A stretch of 64,000 nt of DNA from Jacaranda mimosifolia (GCA_018894105.1 CM032120.1:32324710-32388709), one strand, 5' to 3'; shown: positions 23,763-37,941, counted from the stretch's first letter. The notes: a model not told the origin generated them from the letters alone. Numbers and translations are program-made.

Positions 23763-25058
23763 TGTAATGCCCCCACTCAAGATAGCATCTAAGTCGAAGC
23801 GCCACTCAGTTCAATCTTAAATTGAACCCACAGTTCATTCAATAGACCCACAATAAACTTTTCAAGTGTATTAGAAATACCAGCGGATTCCAACTTAAGC
23901 AAACCTTCACAAAACATTAAATTCAAGCCTTAGACGATCTCGTAACATACAATATACGTACTAAATATAAACCATCAATGGTTCCACAATATTCAACATA
24001 CCAATTACATACCACAAAATCTCAAATTCAGCTTATTAGAAGCAGCGGAATTTCAAACTTAACTAACTCGACAAACCATTAACTACGTGCCATAATTCAC
24101 TTTATATCTAACAAAACATTTACATGCCTTAAGTCAACAATATCAACATGACATGTCACAACATCTCAAGTCCATGCTTAGCATTCAAGTGATTCCATAT
24201 ATACATTCAAACACCTGATCTATTACAAAATATATTCATGTCCAGGCCTGGTGTCCAAGTTCTTTACTTAATCCCTGTCTAAGAGAATCAAAAATAACGG
24301 AAGGATAAGTCCAAAAGACTTAGTGAGGGATAATTATAAACATAAGCAGAAGGAATTTGTTGAGGAAGAACCAACTCAACAGATCATAAATCAACAGTCA
24401 AACTGAAACATATTAGAATACGGCCAAGCAGTCATAAAACAATCGAACAGTCAAGAAATGATCGAGCAATCAGGCATCAATCAAGTAAAACAGATTAGAT
24501 CAATCGATGCAATCCAACAGATCATATCAATCCCTTATTTCTGTCATTCCGAACATAACAGCAGGGAACAACTAACAGCTCTTCCCACTTTACAGCTGGG
24601 AGAACTTAACAGAACAGTAACAGATAACAAGACATAAACAAATAACGAACGGGAGTTCTGGGCACCAGAACGAACAAGAATTCAAAATCAATAACAACGA
24701 TAACCCTCACAGGGGTATACATGTCAATTAATAGATAACAAACGAAATTACTAGCGATTACGATTCCAATAAGAAGTATAAGTACTCATGCAAATACGAT
24801 TTCAATAAACAAGAGCATGTACAGAACACAATCATATTTAACCCTCAAAGGGTCAATCCACAAGAACAGATGTGTATAAGCAAAGCCAAAATGGCACACC
24901 CTCACCTCCGTAGTCTCAAAAAACTGCAACCTCAATCAGCAGTCTACTAGTCTACAGGACCTACTCCTTCGTCACCTAACCAAAGAAATACATTCACAAT
25001 CAAAATCTTGATTTCTAAGTCCTTATTTCCCAAAATACCGAATTTCAGGGGTGTTACA
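23763..25058 (-). mobile_element. Solo LTR, probably Ty3/gypsy (1296 bp)
   Basis: The block is bounded by TGTAATGCCCCC and GGGGTGTTACA. Read on the minus strand it begins TGTAACACCCCTGAAATTC, the common start of plant Tekay/Del-type gypsy LTRs, and it has TG..CA ends. It contains no ORF, and no second copy or internal region is adjacent. The flanks CACAT (left) and CACAC (right) suggest insertion into a (CA)n tract. Boundaries are seen; the lineage is inference. Confidence 0.65.
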
Positions 25059-25477
25059 CACACACACACATATATCAAAAGTGGTGGTGAAGGGACTAGT
25101 CATATATATATATATATATATATATCTGGATTAGGAGTCATTCCTTATATGAATTGAGATCGAAGTTTGCTGTATCAAATGAGTGTTTGAAACACCAATG
25201 TAGAAATATTAAAGCCACACTTCAACCACCAAAAATTCTGGTGCTATGATACTGAAGTCGTACTTCGTCCAGTTTACCAACCTATTTCAAGAGTTTCATA
25301 TAAGGAGTGCTCTTATGAGGATTAATTTTTGAGCAAGGAAAACGCTTTGATGTACAATTAGGATTGGGTTTCAACGAGAAAAAAAACACATTTAGATAGT
25401 TAGGTGTAGTGAGATTTAAACTCAAGAAGTCTCTATACTTAATTTTATACTTACTGGAATTAAATTTTTCTTCCCAC
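25059..25477. other. Spacer with microsatellites
   Basis: It contains the residual (CA)n at 25059-25069 and a (TA)n tract near 25102-25125. Nothing else was recognised. Confidence 0.5.
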
Positions 25478-25987
25478 TGTTGACGGAGACTATTGGTTAA
25501 ATTTGAACCATGTTCGATCTTGTGTAGATTGGGTTATTCTATATTTAATTTATCAATAATTTCGTATTTACCATATATATATATATATATATTGCTTAGA
25601 TTAGGCACAACAGAAATGTCCTTTTCTTGTTTTAAAAATTTATTTTCCTTTTTTCCAATGTATAAAAATTCATGTGGGGTTGTGTCTAAAAAGTCATAAA
25701 TAAATAGGATTTGATATTCTAGTTAGTTGGGATTGGTATTCAAGCTTCATTAAATTTAATTTGATCCTAAAAGATCAAATTTGACTAGAACTCTGTTTGA
25801 TTGTTAATTCATCTTGTTAATCTTATAAACAAGAGTGTTTCTTTGGAACAACCATTAGGGTGAAATTTATAGCACTTTAGAATCTCTTGGTTGTACCTCT
25901 TCCAGAGTAGTAATAGAAATCGTACCACTTGTGGCCTATGAATGTAGCCCAAATTTGGGCGAACCACATAAATCCTTATATTATTTA

Positions 25988-28900
25988 CGGTAAATTATGG
26001 CTACCACCCCTCAAGTTTAGCGTAATTACAAAAAGATCTTTGATTTTTCAAAAATTACAAAAAAATCCCAGAGGTTTGTCGCCGTCCAACAAATTAGTCC
26101 AACCATTAAGATTTCTACAATTTGCAGTTAAAAATACCTTGTGCAATTCCCAAACTGCCCTCCAATAATCTATTTTAAAATCTCATGCTATGAAAATACA
26201 AAAATGCCCTTAAACCATAATAAAATATATAAATATTTATATATACACATTAATATATATTAGATATAACATATGGTACATACATATACAGATATACATA
26301 TATATGATATATATACATAATATTATATATGGTATATACATATATACATATGTATACATATATATATGAACACATCCCCCCCACCCACCCACTAGCCAGA
26401 TTTGGCCATGGTGTTGCTGTTGCTGGCAACAGCAACACAACCCGACTGCTGGGCCATGGCTATGTAGCTCGTGACCTGGAAGCAGCAGTAGGGCAGCTAC
26501 TTCTCTGCTAACCATGGCAACTACGGTTACCATGAGTAGCAGTTGCCGACCATGGCCAGCAAAAGAAAGGAGGGTGTGGTTGTTGGAATAGTGCCCCAAG
26601 CCAATTAAATTGGCATGTAAACTATTTTACTTGTGATACAATCTTAATTAAATGGCTATCTTTATCTTATGCTTATATCTTTTTCATTGGCATTTGGTTG
26701 AAGCCTTTAGATCACATAAGACTACGGGACATGGTCAATACACTCGGTGATGATCATGACACTGTCGTGATCTTAGATCTTCCAAGTCGTAGGATCTTAC
26801 GAGATAGGGCATCTAAAATTCGGATAGACTTGCACTAACGATGCATAAATCCAAGGGTTGGATGTTGCTTCGTTTCATGAGTAAGGCCATATGAGATATA
26901 GGTACATGTTAGCAAGTTCTTGTTATAGAACAAGGCACTGAAGCCCCCCCCCCCCACGAAGAATCTACTAGATAGCCGAAGAGGCAAGTTGGTAGTGGCT
27001 AGTTCTCCATCTCACGCTAGTACATATAATTAATCCTTTGACCTGAGAATCCATGGCAACCTTGTATTTAGGTCCTCATGCTTTGACTCTTCCCTGACCA
27101 CGTAGTGAGGCGTTCGGGTGGTGATTAGGCATGAGCTACTTAGACATGGAGGTTTGTGATATCCAAGATGGAATCCGACTCCTCATCGTTGTGATGGGCG
27201 AATACATCTCCTATGTCTATAATGATCAATTCCAAGCTTGTGCAAGGTAGTATGACAATTTGGAAAATGAGTTTTTCAAAGATGAGGTCATAAAGAGGAA
27301 TCGAATATTGGGAATAGAAACATAGTATCGAGGTTATTTGGGAGCCGACAAATATCTTGCCCTAGGCCTCTTACCGTATTTGCATGGTATGCGTAGAACT
27401 AGAATGGTTCTCCAAAAGCATTCATTTCGGCCACTTAGTAGGGCTCAATGGGCTTGAGTTTGGACATCGACCATGGAGATTATGTACTTTTTAATTAATG
27501 AAGAATAATTGAATTGAGTCGATTAGTTTAAAGGAGTTTAAACTAATGTGAATATTCAATATTCTATAAGTCACAAAAGTTGTGAGCCCATGTCCAATGA
27601 ATGGTAAAACCTAATAGGTCACACACAAAAGCCAATTGCAGATCCTACTTGATGAGGGGGAAATTTCTAAGAGTTAGAAAAGTTCCTTAATGACCGATTT
27701 TGGAGGTAGACGTTTGATGTCATTTTGGCTTGGTCAATTTAATTGTTAAATTGATCCAATTAATCTAAAGAGTTAAATTAAGACCAATTAATTAAGGAAT
27801 TAATTATTTGGTGCCACATGACTATCAATTGGTCAAGTTAACTTTAGGAGTTAAGTTAACAATTACTTGCTTAAGGAGTTAAGCAAATTGACTTAAGAGT
27901 TAAGTCAAAGGTTAATTAATTAAATTAAAGTGTTTAATATAATTAATATAAAAAAATATTTTTGGATGGAAAATTCAAATGAAATGTTCATTTGGTGTGA
28001 ATTATAATTTATTTGGATGACATTTCATGAGATGAAATGCAGATTCCAAATGAAATTAAAATTCACGTACCAACTTGCAAGGGTTAGTTGGCGCTACCCT
28101 TGAGGAAGGTGTGATGCCACTTTGGCATCACATCATCCTCCCTCTATATATATAGAGAGAGAGTGTGGAGTGGGTAGCCACATGAGAATTGTAGATTCTC
28201 TCATTTTCCCTCCAATTTTTCAAGTATTGCCTCATGTGTTGAAGTTTTAGTTTTCTTCATCTCCTACCTCCAAATCAAGCCTTCATCCTTGCATTTCTCC
28301 TCTTTATTCTCCAGCTAATATTGAGGAAAATTGGATTGTACATTGGTGTGTGGATCTTTTTATTAGAGGCAAAACAATTGGATTGCTAACCCTTGGAGAT
28401 CCTCTGTTTTGGATAGTGATTTTGTAGCGTCCATTGGAGGTCTTTCTGGATCTTTTTTGAGTTGATTTTTTTTCTGGAGATACTTCAAGGAGTTGGTGTT
28501 CTTTTGGTTCAAATTTCACTCAAATCGGAGTTCATTTGCCTGGGCAAAAGTTGTCTGAAAGCCACTGTGCCGTTGGGGAGACAGTTTTCAAGGAGTTGAG
28601 ATCTTTTTCCACCTTCCCTTGATTTTGTGAAAATCAAGGTAGTCCTCATACCAAATCTAAATTTATGGCATGTTTAGATCCTTAGCTTCATATGTAGCCT
28701 AGTTATTTTAGCATTTTTGAGCTTTGATAATTAGATCCTAGTGTTACATGTGACTTCAGGGGTGGGGGGCTTCGAGAGGGGGAGGGGAAGGTGGCGGGAT
28801 TGGAAGAGATTTTTTATTTATATTTTTTAATTAATAAATAATTTAATCAAAATTGTATTTAATTTTTTTATTCATTTATTCCTAATTAATATTATTTTTA

Positions 28901-29774
28901 ATTTTTTATTTATTTATTTTTGAATTAATTAATAAATTTAACCAAGTTTCATTAATTATTTTAGATAGATTTATATATTTAATTTTTTTTTACTTATTTA
29001 TTCTTAATTAATATAGTTTTTAATTTTTATTTTGCTATTTTTATCAATTAATAATTTGTTTTACTTATTTATATTGTTATTTTAGCTAGATTTATTATTT
29101 GAATAAATATTTTAGTGATTTTAAATATCTTTAATTTAGATATGAATATTATTTTAATAAATAAAATAATTAAATTTTAAAAAATAATCTTTCTAATTAA
29201 TAACTAATTTACTTAAATATACATATATTTAAATTTTTTACTCATTTATTCTTAATTAATATAGTTTTTAATTTTTTATTCATTATTTTTTTTAATTAAT
29301 AAATTTAACTAAATTTTATTAACTATTTTTGTTTTATTTATTATTTGAATAAATGATAAATGTATTTATTTTAAATATAATTTATATTTTAATGAATATT
29401 TTAATTAAATTATTATATATGCTTATTAGTTTAATATTGTCTAATATATAACACAACTAATAAATATTTTATTATTTGATATTATTAGATAAATTTAATT
29501 ATGTAAATAGATTATTTTAAATATATATATTATTTAACATAATTCAGAATTTTAAAATATCATAACACATAGAGGGGCATTTAGGACTTTAGCCATCAAA
29601 TCAATTTTCAGCATTTATTATTTTTTTCTAATTGTCTTACTGTTAGGGGTATTTTAGTCTTTTCTCAATTTCCATCAACATTACAATTAGGGGGATTTTC
29701 TTGTAATTTTTTAAAAAGCGATGACCTTTTTCATAATTATGTCAAAACTCAGAGGTGGTAGCCTTAATTCACCA
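25988..29774. mobile_element. MULE-like element 1, with perfect 9-bp TSD
   Basis: It is flanked by the perfect 9-bp direct repeat TATTATTTA (25979-25987 and 29775-29783), the Mutator target size. Long imperfect terminal inverted repeats (~200 bp) start CGGTAAATTATGGCTACCAC on the left and TGGTGAATTAAGGCTACCAC on the right. Without the LTR-like insert at 26581-28748 it would be 1.6 kb. The arms are AT-rich with TATATACATA tracts. The core is GC-rich, opened by CCCCCCCACCCACCCAC (26377-26392) and closed by GGGGTGGGGGG and GGGGGAGGGGAAGG (28759-28792). No transposase is present, so it is non-autonomous. Confidence 0.85.
26581..28748 (+). mobile_element. LTR-like insertion inside MULE-like element 1 (~2.2 kb)
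   Basis: It starts TGTTGGAATAGTGCCCC and ends near CCTAGTGTTACA. A TATA tract (CTCTATATATATAG, about 28141) followed by a pyrimidine-rich leader resembles an LTR U3/R junction. No coding domain was seen. A C13 run lies near 26944. Flanks agree at 4 of 5 bases only if the start is moved by one base (TGTGG and TGTGA), so the exact ends are uncertain. It could be a solo LTR or a non-coding LARD-type element. Confidence 0.5.
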
Positions 29775-30399
29775 TATTATTTATTTTATGCTCTTAATTT
29801 TTTGTTTCTATTTTCCTGACAAACTAGCATTAGAAGCTAGGGTGATTGTTCATTAATCTTTGATCCCAGAGGTGGCATTGTGGATGGCATCCGTAAACAC
29901 AAATTGAGAAGTATGATTGAAATACTTATTTTTCTTTGTGAAAAATGAGAATAGTGATTATGACATTGATAGATTTGGAAGATATTCTACTGGGGAAAAA
30001 AAGGATGCAGTTTGGTCTGATGTAAAAGTCATTAGTAGTTGTGCAGATTCAGTTGCTGCAAATTGGTTCGATAAGAAAGTCATAATGAAAATTGTTGTGG
30101 ATATCCGATTAATCTTTTTGGTTGTTGCCCTCAATTTGTGGATAGGAGGAGAGATATTTTGAAAGATGAGTTTCACGAGTGTATCGTTGACAAGACATAT
30201 CACATGTTGTTTGCATAGTGAGTCAATCTTTAGGCGATCCTAAAGGAACATTACAAGTTCTTAGGTGTATAAAGCACATAAAGGGATACTGTAGATCCAG
30301 AGCTTCTATATGACAGTTTAGGGAGTTTATCTAAAGTTAGAAATGTTGAAGCGGTGGCCACTCAAGGACCTTTAGTAGAGGTGTAGATGTAGTTTGTTC

Positions 30400-30807
30400 T
30401 GTTGAGGTATATTATTTTGTAACTTGAACTTTTAAGTGAAGATAGAGATTTATTGGTTTGTGTCTCAAAAGTCATAAACCAATATGATTTGGTATTCTAA
30501 TTAATTAGTTGGGATTGGTGTTTTAATTTGATTAAAATTTGATTTAGTATTAAAAATTAAACTTGACTAGAACTCTATTTTAATTGTTATCACATCTTAT
30601 TACTCCTATAAACAAGAGTGTTCCTCAAATATTTGGAACAACCACTAGGATAAAAAAAAAAATTAAATCTTTTAATTGCAAATCTTTCACAGTAGCAATG
30701 AAAACTCTACCAGCTATAACTCGAGAATATAGGTCAAATTTAAATAAACTACGTATGTCATATCTTTTATTTTATGCTCTGAATTTTGTGTTGCTATCGT
30801 ACTAACA
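30400..30807 (+). repeat. 3' LTR of the deleted copia-like element
   Basis: It begins TGTTGAGGTATATT and ends CGTACTAACA, and aligns with the split 5' LTR described at 25478-29821. Confidence 0.6.
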
Positions 30808-31110
30808 CTTCACTTTCCAAGCCACCACATAACCCACGTGAAAAGAAACCATTCTTGGCCTCACTCATTGATGGCACAGCAAATCCGAAATTGAAAATTC
30901 TGTCCCCAAGTCAAATTCCCATTGGCATGCGCGTGTATTCAAGCACGATTTACATTTTCTACTTTTTGTCAAAAGAAGCAGCCCCGAAAATCCCTAGAGA
31001 AAAATGCTAAAATAAGTCCCATCGTTATGCATTGCCATGTTCATATTTTTGGCAATTATTCAGTCGCTTCCGTAGTTGGACCAGAGACGTGGCCCTATGT
31101 AATTAGCTTA
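30808..31110. repeat. Diverged duplicated segment, copy B (partner 14868-15215)
   Basis: It contains the same block order as copy A, including the CACGTG G-box (30835-30840), GAAAATTCTGTC, GCATGCG and CATGTTCATATTTTT. It lies directly downstream of the copia 3' LTR. The nature of the segment is unknown. Confidence 0.6.
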
Positions 31111-31159
31111 ACGATTTTACAAAACGAGCAATGTTGTTGTATATCTCCTTGTAAAGAAA

Positions 31160-32752
31160 GGGAAAATTTAATCCAACCCCCCCTAAAACACGGATATGAT
31201 GATTTATCCTGTTATAAAAAAAAGGGTAAAGAAAACACCGTATATTTTTGAAAATTATGCAAAAAACCCCGTTAACATCATAAGTAAAGTGCATGCACTA
31301 TTTTCTGTGAATATTTACGAATTTTTATATGTAAAATGATTATCATGCCCTTATTGTATTAACTGTTGAATTTTTTTATTTAAATGAACAACCCAAATGT
31401 TTTAATACTTAATGTTTATAAAAGATATATAAAAAATATTTGTACATATATATATATATGTAAACAACATATCATATATATATATTTATTATAATATATT
31501 TATCAATATTATATAATATATATTATATAAATATATACACCATTTGGTTGTCATGGCAGCCATGACCAAGGCTACAACAATACATATCTGGCTAGATTCT
31601 TTCAGCGGCCGTCGATCGCTGGAGTCTACGGCGGCCAGCGTGTATTATAATAAAAATAAGTTTTTAATATATTTATATATACACATTATATATATATATA
31701 TAGAACATCACCATAAATATCCCCCAACCACCATCCCAACTCACCTTAAATTTTGGTGGTTGTCCATGGTGGTCATGGCCATTGTCGGTGGCCAGATGTG
31801 TATTGATATTATAATTTTTTTGATATATTTATATTTATACACCTTATATTGATATATATATAAACACATTATATACATATATATTATCACATATATACAT
31901 ATCCACAACCTTCACCACCAACCTCCATCCAACAAACTAGCTGGCGTCACAAAATAAGGAAAAGAAAAAAGAACAGCCACGGCAGATGGCCGTGGCGGCC
32001 ATTGGCTGGACTTGGCCCAATCTGGATCTAATTAGATCTGGCCATTTTTCAGGCTGCCATAGTTGAGGTGTTTGGGGAGGGTGAGGGGGGAGGGTGGTGG
32101 AATTATATTTTATAATATATATATATATAGATGTATAATATGTTATAAATAATTTTTTATACATATATGTATATATATAATTTTATATGTATATGATTTT
32201 ATATATACGCATATATATAGTATTTTATAAATATTAGATAGTATTTGATTTATATAAATATGTTATATATTTTGTAAATATGAAATTATTTAGTTTTGAT
32301 AATTATATATATGTATATATAATTGTATAAATATTAAATAGTATTTAACTTATATAAATATGTTATATATTTTATAAATGTAAAATTATTTAGTTTAGAT
32401 TAAACAAAAGATAAATATATTTTTTTTACATATATATGTATATATAATTTTATAAATATTAAATAATATTTAATTTATATAAATATGTTTTGTATTTTAT
32501 TAAGATGAAATTATTTATTTTAGATTAAATAAAAGAAAAAGAAAAAATTAAGGATATAAAATTAATTATATATATGAGGGTATTTTCATCAATGTAATAT
32601 AAAATTCAACTTAAATAAATGAAAGGGGACGATGAGCCATAGTTAAAAACTTAAGGCGACGTTTCAACTTTTTTTTTTTTTTTCCTTTTTTTATCATAGG
32701 GAGATAAACCGCTCATTTCACATTTTATAGGGAGTAAAAAGATTTTTTAACC
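31160..32752. mobile_element. MULE-like element 2 (1593 bp)
   Basis: Near-identical 9-bp flanks GTAAAGAAA (31151-31159) and GTAAAAAAA (32753-32761) match at 8 of 9. The termini are inverted: left GGGAAAATTTAATCC and TTTATCCTGTTATAAAAAAA; right, read inward, GGTTAAAAAATCTTTTT and TTTATCTCCCTATGATAAAAA. AT-rich arms enclose GC-rich islands with CCATGGTGG-like and GGCCATGG-like motifs, closed on the right by GGGGAGGGTGAGGGGGGAGGG near 32073. No transposase ORF is present. Confidence 0.7.
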
Positions 32753-32761
32753 GTAAAAAAA

Positions 32762-35661
32762 TTAATAATTAATTAATGTACTTTGATAGCTTTTTGTAAT
32801 AACCGAGGATGCTTTTTTACTTTAATAGGAAGTGTTGGCATATGTCATTCCTTTTAAAAAAATGTAGCAAGACATTAAAATTTCTTTACCTCTCTGTGCT
32901 TTTCCCCCCCTTAAATTATAAAGATTTGATTTGTTTAACATATTTGAGTTTCTTACAATAACCAATCTTACTCAAAGATAAAACTCTATTTTACCATTTT
33001 AATAATTATTTTTTTTTATGTATGTCAATCTTACATTTAGATTTTACAATGGAAATAAATTTTCAATGAGGCATTTGCATTTGGACCACCAAAGTGTCCA
33101 TAATTTAATATGATATTTTGTCCACTATTGCAGTAACGGCGATTCAATAGTTCATGCATCTATTTCTATACTTATGGATTATATTTCAATTGCTTGTTGT
33201 ATCCATTATGTATGAATCATATTTTCATTAATATTGATAATGATTGGATTCATTAGCAAATATGGATGTTGAATTATATTAAAATATTACTCATTAATAA
33301 ATATTAATTTAAAATTATATATATTAGTCAAAATTTATTATTATCTCGAATGATGGATAAGGGAAAGAAATTATAAGCAAATCTCATGCATGCTCCTTAT
33401 GCTTTTCGATGTGGGAGAAAATTATGTCTAATCGCATCGAGATATTATCCAATGAAAATATGGTGGTGGAAAATTTTATTTTAAAAATGTGTCTCCATAG
33501 ACAGGTGAGAGAAATAAATGTACATATATATATCCCCCAATTTTTTGATGTAGTATAAAAGTAAATATGATAAGATACCAAAGAAAAAAACAAAACAGTA
33601 GAATTAAACCAAATCCAATAATTAAAATCAATCTCCTTAAAAGTTAATTTGATAGATCGAGTATATAGATCCACATCTCCTTGCCCTACTACCCACTAAT
33701 TCCAAGGCAAGGACCTTGCTGGTTTGACAAAGAGATATGCTTTTAGCCATTAAATGGCATTGAATTGCAAAATGTACAAAGAACAAAGTCTCCGCACCCA
33801 ACTTTATGTATATATATATATATATATATAATATTGCCTAACATTCCTCCACAAGATCCACAACTTGTTGCTTAAATAAAAGGGCCCATATAGCTATCTT
33901 CTCACGGTCGAAGAGGTAACACGTGCACATTTATAATTTTACAATGTTTGGAGTTGGTCCAATGGAATTGAATCAATGAATTTCTAAAGGATGATTTTGA
34001 ATGGAGGACCACCTCGATCTCTCGCTCTATCATGTTTATGTTTGTCTGTCTGTAGCTAGGCTTGCTACAAATATATAAATAAAATTATATACGCTTGCTC
34101 CAAAACTATCTAAACGCAAAACTAGGTTATGAATTTTTTAGACTAAACAACGCACGCATAAATGACTGGTAAAAGAAAAGATATATTCTTACAAAACCCA
34201 AAAAACAAAAAGGATAATACAGGATGCATGATTGAATCTGAACTCAAAAACTTATAATATATATGCACTCAAAACAAACTTCGTATGCAGATACATACAA
34301 TATTTTGAAAATCCACCGGGAAGTGGAAGGATCAATCGGTTTGATTAAGAATCAGTGGCCTCTTTAGATCGGTTCCCCACTAAAAATTGATGTTGTATAA
34401 AATGGGTGTCAACCAGCTTTGACTAGCTAGCTAAAAATCGGGTTAAATCAATAAAATAGATTCTTCAAAGAACAGAATTTCTTTCTTTTAGTTTTTTCCT
34501 CCTAGTTTTTTTTAATGAAAAAGTGGATTTTTTTTAATAAAAATTCAAACAGTTTACTTGAGAGTTGAGACCAGACCATTGCACATTTGATGCAATCGAT
34601 TAATTACTTGTAAGCATTTCGTGAGGAAGACCCTCGGTAAACTAGAAGGAGCTAGAGGCTACGAGACGGCGGCTATGATCTTGATATTTATCATTTGTAG
34701 AACTTGTATGAATGATTTTATGGTTTGTGGCTTGTTTTGGTACGTATTTACTATTTGCACTTACAGATAGATTTTCCTATGAATCATTCTTCTTTGTTTT
34801 GTGAAATGATGAAAGCCTAAAAGATTCAATAGTACTTTTTAAATTGAATTTTAAAGTTTAGAATGCCGTACAATAGAAGAATGGACTTTACTAATATTTT
34901 TAAAGTAGATGAGTAATATTATTAAGGTACAATAGATAGAATTTTATAGTTTAGAAATGGCTATATTTTCTATAATTTTATATTATTTATAATAATATGT
35001 GTGTTGTTTTTATAATTATGACGTTATATCGATTGAATCAGTGGTTAAATCGATCAAATTAGTCAAAACTTAATCATTCAGACCACCTGTTCTGTGTTCA
35101 GTTTGATTTTCAAAATATTGAATACATATGTGAAATCTTATGCAACTCTTTTTCGGACGTAAAATTACAAATTTTCTACTTTAATTCCACAGAATTGCCA
35201 ACATTCATTTGGTTGTTGTGTGGCCACCAAAGCAAAGTGTAGGTAGCCTACACAAAACGTTAATTGAGAGGGCGGGAAAGAAAAGTGACAGCCACTAACA
35301 AAGAATTCGTTTGTTTCGCAGGCTTTGAATTGGCCTAGCAAAACACGTACATGAGCATGCATGATCGATCATCGTCCTTTTGCTCCCCCTATTTGTTTCA
35401 TCAATGTGGAAAAAAACACAACACTCCAACAATCTCACATGCATCCATGTGAATATTTCAATTAAGACAGCCATCTTTAATTTCTTTTGGCATTGGCATT
35501 AGCATTAGCATTATATGTACAGTAGCCCCACTAAGATAACTCGTGTGGCTGCCAATCTTGTCATTTTCAGTTTGCGCCATTCAGACTGCATTGCCCTTAA
35601 AGTTATTATATCTACATATATAGGGTTTGTGTGGGACATCAATCTTTATCATTACTATACG

Positions 35662-35706
<45 letters not shown>

Positions 35707-37600
35707 TTGAAGTGTTGCCACTTGCCAGGTCAAGGTGTGTAGTTTTAAAAGTGTCATATAGTCCAAACAAATTAAGGTCTCGTTTTCAGGCAATTGCAAA
35801 TCAACTGTAGCATTCAATTCTACATATGCTGCCTTTCAGAATATAACCAATAATATCATGAGCACTTTGATTGATATATATATATATATATATAGCCATC
35901 TGCATTTATCTCATTTTGTGAACTTTAACTGATCAAACAGTGTGAGAGAGAGATTCCTTTTAGAGATTCAATCAAATTTCTTAATTTTGTTTCGTCTCAA
36001 CCAAAACACTCAGATTTATTTGCTTCATTTTCATGTCATACCACTTTTCAAAATTTTTGTGTATGCTAAGACAGTTTTGTATATAGAAAGAAAGCTTAAT
36101 TTGTGTTCAAAGTGGAAATTATTTTGATCATTTTACATATTTGTCCTTCAATTCTTTCTAAAATTTAAAAAGACAATGTAATGTAAAGGGTAAATTGAAA
36201 AAATAGTAGATATTTTAGATAGTTGTGATACCTAATTTTGTATTTTCAAAATTAGCTTTACAACCACATTTAAACACACTACTTAATAGGGTCTTATCCA
36301 TAAAGATCAAAAATATTACCAAAAAATTATCAAAAATATTATTTTTGTACTTACCCATATTTCTAGTATTTATAAAAAAAATATTATTTTTAATAATATT
36401 CTTAGGTAATATTTCAAATATTTACAAGTAATGTTTTTGCAGTGGATTATTTTGTTCATCATTTGAATCGAAAATTGAAAAATAATGGGTCTGTAAAATT
36501 TACATATTTTTTTTATTTAATTCTTTGGTTTCCATAAATTTTTAATTTGAATCTTTATAATTTGATATTTGCATATCAAAAAAATATTTTTTTTCTTAAA
36601 TTAAAAAAATTATGCGTGCGGAAATTGTAAGCATGAATTGCTAGTATTTATGTATGTGAATGTGACATTTGGACTTGTATTTCGGCCTAGTAGCTCGAAA
36701 TTTCTAGCAAGAGCCCAATAGAAAGGGATGGGGTTTCATACCTGGCCTTGGCATTGGACCAATTGCCTGATTGCACTAATTAAAAAATTTTGATAGACCA
36801 GAAAATCTCCAACATTATTGTACCAATGTACCATCGTCAAATTTTAAATAGGGAATGAGGCCCAATGAGAAATTGAGGAAATTTGAGATAGTGGATCAGG
36901 AGGAAAAGCCATTGCGGGCAATGAGTATAAAAGCAATGGGTGCGATTGCTTCCTATCTAATGGACAGTCGGATAGAAAGTCAGGTGTTTCAGTCAACTGC
37001 CATTTGACATTCAGTCAACTGAGTCCCTCAGAAGTTAAGCACAATAATTAAGAATAATAAATTAAGATATGACGTCATAACAAAAAATGACATGGTAAAT
37101 CATCCAGCACGATTGGACCTCCAAGGCGGCCCTGAATAAAGAACACGTAATTAAGGAAGTTGAGTTAGAAGGACAAACTGTCAACCCATAATTCAAAGAC
37201 ATGTACTATGATCCACTATGCTCTCTCATGGTATACCCACCCTTCATATATGTTATCCTACTTGCGTCATAATCCTGATGTTTGATTAACAATATTAAAT
37301 TATTTAATTAGAATTGAAATGTCAAACATAACTTTCAAAATACCTTTTCATATTAATTATTGGGTAAAATTGTGATTTTTTTTTTTTTTATTCTAATCAA
37401 GCCCCCACATCATATTGAAAAAATATATCTGGCCACACTAGCCTAATCCACAAATCACATTGCCCCATGATACTGCATCGGGTCTGTAAGATGTCATGGG
37501 TCAAAAAAAAAAATGAAGCAAGCACAAAATAAAAGGTGCAAATGTATCTATCATACTATATCTAACCAAAACAAACTAGCCCTTAATATGTAAGAGAAGT
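32762..37600. other. AT-rich intergenic DNA, no gene seen
   Basis: Only short, unconserved ORFs occur. Simple repeats include (TA)n near 33809-33831, (TA)n(GT)n at 35661-35705 and (TA)n at 35875-35895. No element ends, RNA gene or domain could be supported. Confidence 0.5.
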
Positions 37601-37941
37601 GAGCAAGTGACAAATTACTACTCTTTTTCTTTCAATATAAAAAAATAAAATAAAAGAAAGGGTATTTTATTCTCTTTAAATTCTCTATAATTCTCTCTAC
37701 CTTCTATTCTTGATCTTTTATTGATGCAGAGAGACCTCGAGAAAGATGAGCTGAACATCTGGAGTTTTGGAGATGAAAAACTATGTGCATTACATGAAGA
37801 TATGTACAAGATATATATATATATATATATATGTACAGCTGAGCTCATTAACGAGCTGAAAAGTAACTTGTAAACTAACCTAACTAAAAGGAATCCTAAC
37901 TGCAATTAATAACTAATCTTCTAACTAACTGATCCGACTAA

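Larger units (their letters stand above)
25478..30807 (+). mobile_element. Deleted Ty1/copia-like element with interrupted 5' LTR
   Basis: Bases 25478-25978 plus 29784-29821 align with 30400-30807. Shared landmarks are TGTTGA starts, AGTTGGGATTGGT, TTGACTAGAACTCT, TATAAACAAGAGTGTT, GGAACAACCA and the end TTTTATGCTCTxAATTTT followed by a CA dinucleotide. The two are the LTRs of one element. Only about 578 bp lies between them (29822-30399): a decayed tRNA-Met-like PBS (CTAGCATTAGAAGC) and possible copia RNase H remnants, with no usable ORF. The 5' LTR is split by the MULE-like element at 25988-29774. Confidence 0.65.

Noticed and set aside
26237..26599. 120-codon minus-strand ORF and overlapping ORFs with Leu/Cys/Gln-rich translation
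   Set aside because: It spans an AT microsatellite and the GC core of a MULE-like element on both strands; overlapping frames show compositional openness, not a gene.
29917..30203. 81-codon ORFs on both strands in the deleted copia interior
   Set aside because: No recognisable domain; they overlap each other on opposite strands in a decayed element.
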